From contig MHBG01000005.1 of assembly GCA_001804785.1 (NCBI GenBank), positions 1-64,000 of the forward strand: a stretch of 64,000 bases of DNA, given 5' to 3'. Source of the DNA: Lentisphaerae bacterium GWF2_45_14 (GTDB lineage Bacteria; Verrucomicrobiota; Lentisphaeria; Victivallales; GWF2-45-14). The notes under the pieces were generated by a model. The model was given only the letters and a program-made list of their open reading frames with translations. It did not search any database and had not been told where the DNA came from. Positions 62,902 through 64,000 of the stretch are shown here, piece after piece; the stretch's first letter is position 1; every line of letters starts with the position of its first letter. The position numbers and the translations under genes are program-made.

Positions 62902-64000
62902 ATGACCAGCTATTCTTGTCCGCACTGCACAACTGACTTTGAGTCGGAAGTTGGTGCCGACGAAGTTATATATTGTCCGCATTGCAATGCCATTGTTGAT
63001 TTCCCTCCCGACGAGGAGTTGACGCCGGGCCGCCGCGTAGGTGGGTTCGAGATTGTTGAGTTCCTCGGGCGCGGCGGCATGGGCAACGTGTATCTTGCCA
63101 CCCAGATTTCGATGGACAGGCCGGTAGCCCTGAAGATTCTGCCAAAAGCCCTTATTGTTGACAGGCCGAGCGTGGAGCAGTTCATGAATGAGGTGAGGAT
63201 GACCGGGCGCATGGAACATCCGAACATAGTTACCGCGCTTGACGCTGGCGAGGACGACGGGCTTTACTATTTCGCAATGTCGTTCGTAAAAGGCGAGGAC
63301 CTTGAGAAGCGGATAGAGCGGATTGGATTTATTCCCGAAAAGACCGCTATGAAATATATCCTTCAGATATCGGAAGCCCTTGATTACGCGCTTAAAAAGC
63401 ATAATCTCATCCACAAGGACATAAAGCCGGGCAATATAATGGTTAACGAGAACGGCGAGGCCTTTCTTCTTGACATGGGAATCGCCCAGAAAATAGGCGA
63501 AGGCGAAAAAAAACTCCATATCGAGGGATCTCCATTTTTTATGAGCCCCGAACAGACAAGAAATGAAACGTTGAACTGGAGCAGCGATCTCTATTCGCTC
63601 GGTGCGACGCTGTACAATATGATCGTGGGGGTTCCGCCCTATGACGACACGGATGTCATGAATATAGTAAGAATGCACAGTGAGGCTCCTTTCCCACCGC
63701 CGGTATCAAGAAACAGGGATGTTGAGATATCGCAGCAATGCGTCAGGCTTCTGCAGACGATGATGGCGAAGAGTCCTCTTGACCGATTTGCTTCCTGGGA
63801 GGAATTCCAGAAGAGTGTAAAAAATATTATAAAGCCCAAAAAGTCCGCCTCCCACAAGAAGGCAATATCCACAAATACCACCAGAGTGATAAAGAATATC
63901 CCGCAAAAAAGACGATCTTTTCATGACAGCTCCAGCCATAGGGTGCTGGTTATAAGAGAAGATAAGAACGCGCTTCTGCCGTTGATAAAAACCCTTGCTT
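62902..64000 (+). CDS. Ser/Thr protein kinase with N-terminal zinc ribbon (partial)
   Basis: This gene is missing from the ORF track because it runs off the right edge. The first 366 codons are visible, starting at ATG 62902 with AAAGG upstream. Residues 6-28 carry two CPHC motifs, a zinc-ribbon-like start common in PVC kinases. The kinase follows: FLGRGGMGNVYLA (P-loop), VALK with Lys78, catalytic loop LIHKDIKPGNIM (HKD in place of HRD) and LLDMGIA (DMG in place of DFG), then SPEQTRN and DLYSLGATLYNMIVG. The Asp of both motifs is kept, so activity is likely. After about residue 305 a basic linker leads into VLVIREDKNALLP, perhaps the start of another domain. Direction and spacing (121 bp after oppF) suggest its own promoter. 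Confidence 0.9.
   Translation, partial: MTSYSCPHCTTDFESEVGADEVIYCPHCNAIVDFPPDEELTPGRRVGGFEIVEFLGRGGMGNVYLATQISMDRPVALKILPKALIVDRPSVEQFMNEVRMTGRMEHPNIVTALDAGEDDGLYYFAMSFVKGEDLEKRIERIGFIPEKTAMKYILQISEALDYALKKHNLIHKDIKPGNIMVNENGEAFLLDMGIAQKIGEGEKKLHIEGSPFFMSPEQTRNETLNWSSDLYSLGATLYNMIVGVPPYDDTDVMNIVRMHSEAPFPPPVSRNRDVEISQQCVRLLQTMMAKSPLDRFASWEEFQKSVKNIIKPKKSASHKKAISTNTTRVIKNIPQKRRSFHDSSSHRVLVIREDKNALLPLIKTLA

Noticed and set aside
62842-63678. 278-residue minus-strand ORF
   Set aside because: It lies opposite the zinc-ribbon Ser/Thr kinase, whose motifs are clear on the plus strand.
1-64000. tRNA genes, rRNA genes and CRISPR arrays
   Set aside because: All intergenic gaps were read; none shows a cloverleaf with GGTTC-type T-loop or regularly spaced repeats.

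Overview
The window reads as chromosomal DNA of moderate GC from a Gram-negative bacterium of the PVC superphylum, most likely Lentisphaerota (Victivallis/Lentisphaera-like). This placement is an inference. It rests on an H-X9-DG prepilin with the [10 protein letters not shown] leader, a five-gene pilus-like cluster of the Akkermansia Amuc_1102-1098 type, a GH20-like lipoprotein beside a PHP-domain protein, a zinc-ribbon Ser/Thr kinase, and the protein wording of the housekeeping genes. No rRNA, tRNA or CRISPR array was found.

Layout. 1-5.0 kb is accessory: a group II intron remnant with a recognisable domain V, a prepilin gene directly behind it, a GH20-like lipoprotein and a DUF3604/PHP-type protein. 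5.1-6.0 kb is decayed DNA: the N-terminal piece of an IS1634-type transposase and a frameshifted lipoprotein gene. 6.1-7.6 kb holds secG and a D-2-hydroxyacid dehydrogenase. 7.7-17.7 kb is the main system: six co-directional genes encoding an Amuc_1102-like protein, a PilM-PilN fusion, a PilO/Amuc_1100-like protein, an Amuc_1099-like protein with calcium-loop repeats, and two tandem paralogous secretins with TPR N-termini. No pilus ATPase, PilC or prepilin peptidase is in the window. 17.8-20.4 kb has an AraC regulator, a UMF1-type MFS transporter and a convergent membrane/coiled-coil/Cys-motif protein.

20.4-55.4 kb is almost entirely minus-strand. It contains rplM-rpsI-argC; a solitary etfB; one plus-strand TauE permease; a five-gene run glgP - nucleoside deoxyribosyltransferase-like - APC permease with EIIA domain - rmuC - RsbU-type phosphatase; a beta-propeller protein; purSL - sigma-70 factor - dus; a small coiled protein with large hairpins nearby; a HATPase-GNAT fusion; a TPR membrane protein; glyS; fabG-fabI; the alpha ribosomal operon rpmJ-rpsM-rpsK-rpoA-rplQ without rpsD; and a four-gene overlapping operon of MoxR, DUF58, transglutaminase and a GT-C membrane protein. 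55.4-64 kb has an MBL hydrolase with an OppB-like permease carrying a large periplasmic insertion, a divergent type I substrate-binding protein, valS, oppF, and a Ser/Thr kinase that runs off the window end and is absent from the ORF track.

How the genes work together. The cytoplasmic PilM part, the inner-membrane PilN/PilO-like proteins, the periplasmic 1099/1102-like proteins and the outer-membrane secretins form the alignment complex and pore of a type IV pilus-like envelope machine; the prepilin at the left edge is a possible substrate. The RsbU phosphatase and the HATPase-GNAT protein could belong to a partner-switching signalling route, but nothing in the sequence links them directly.
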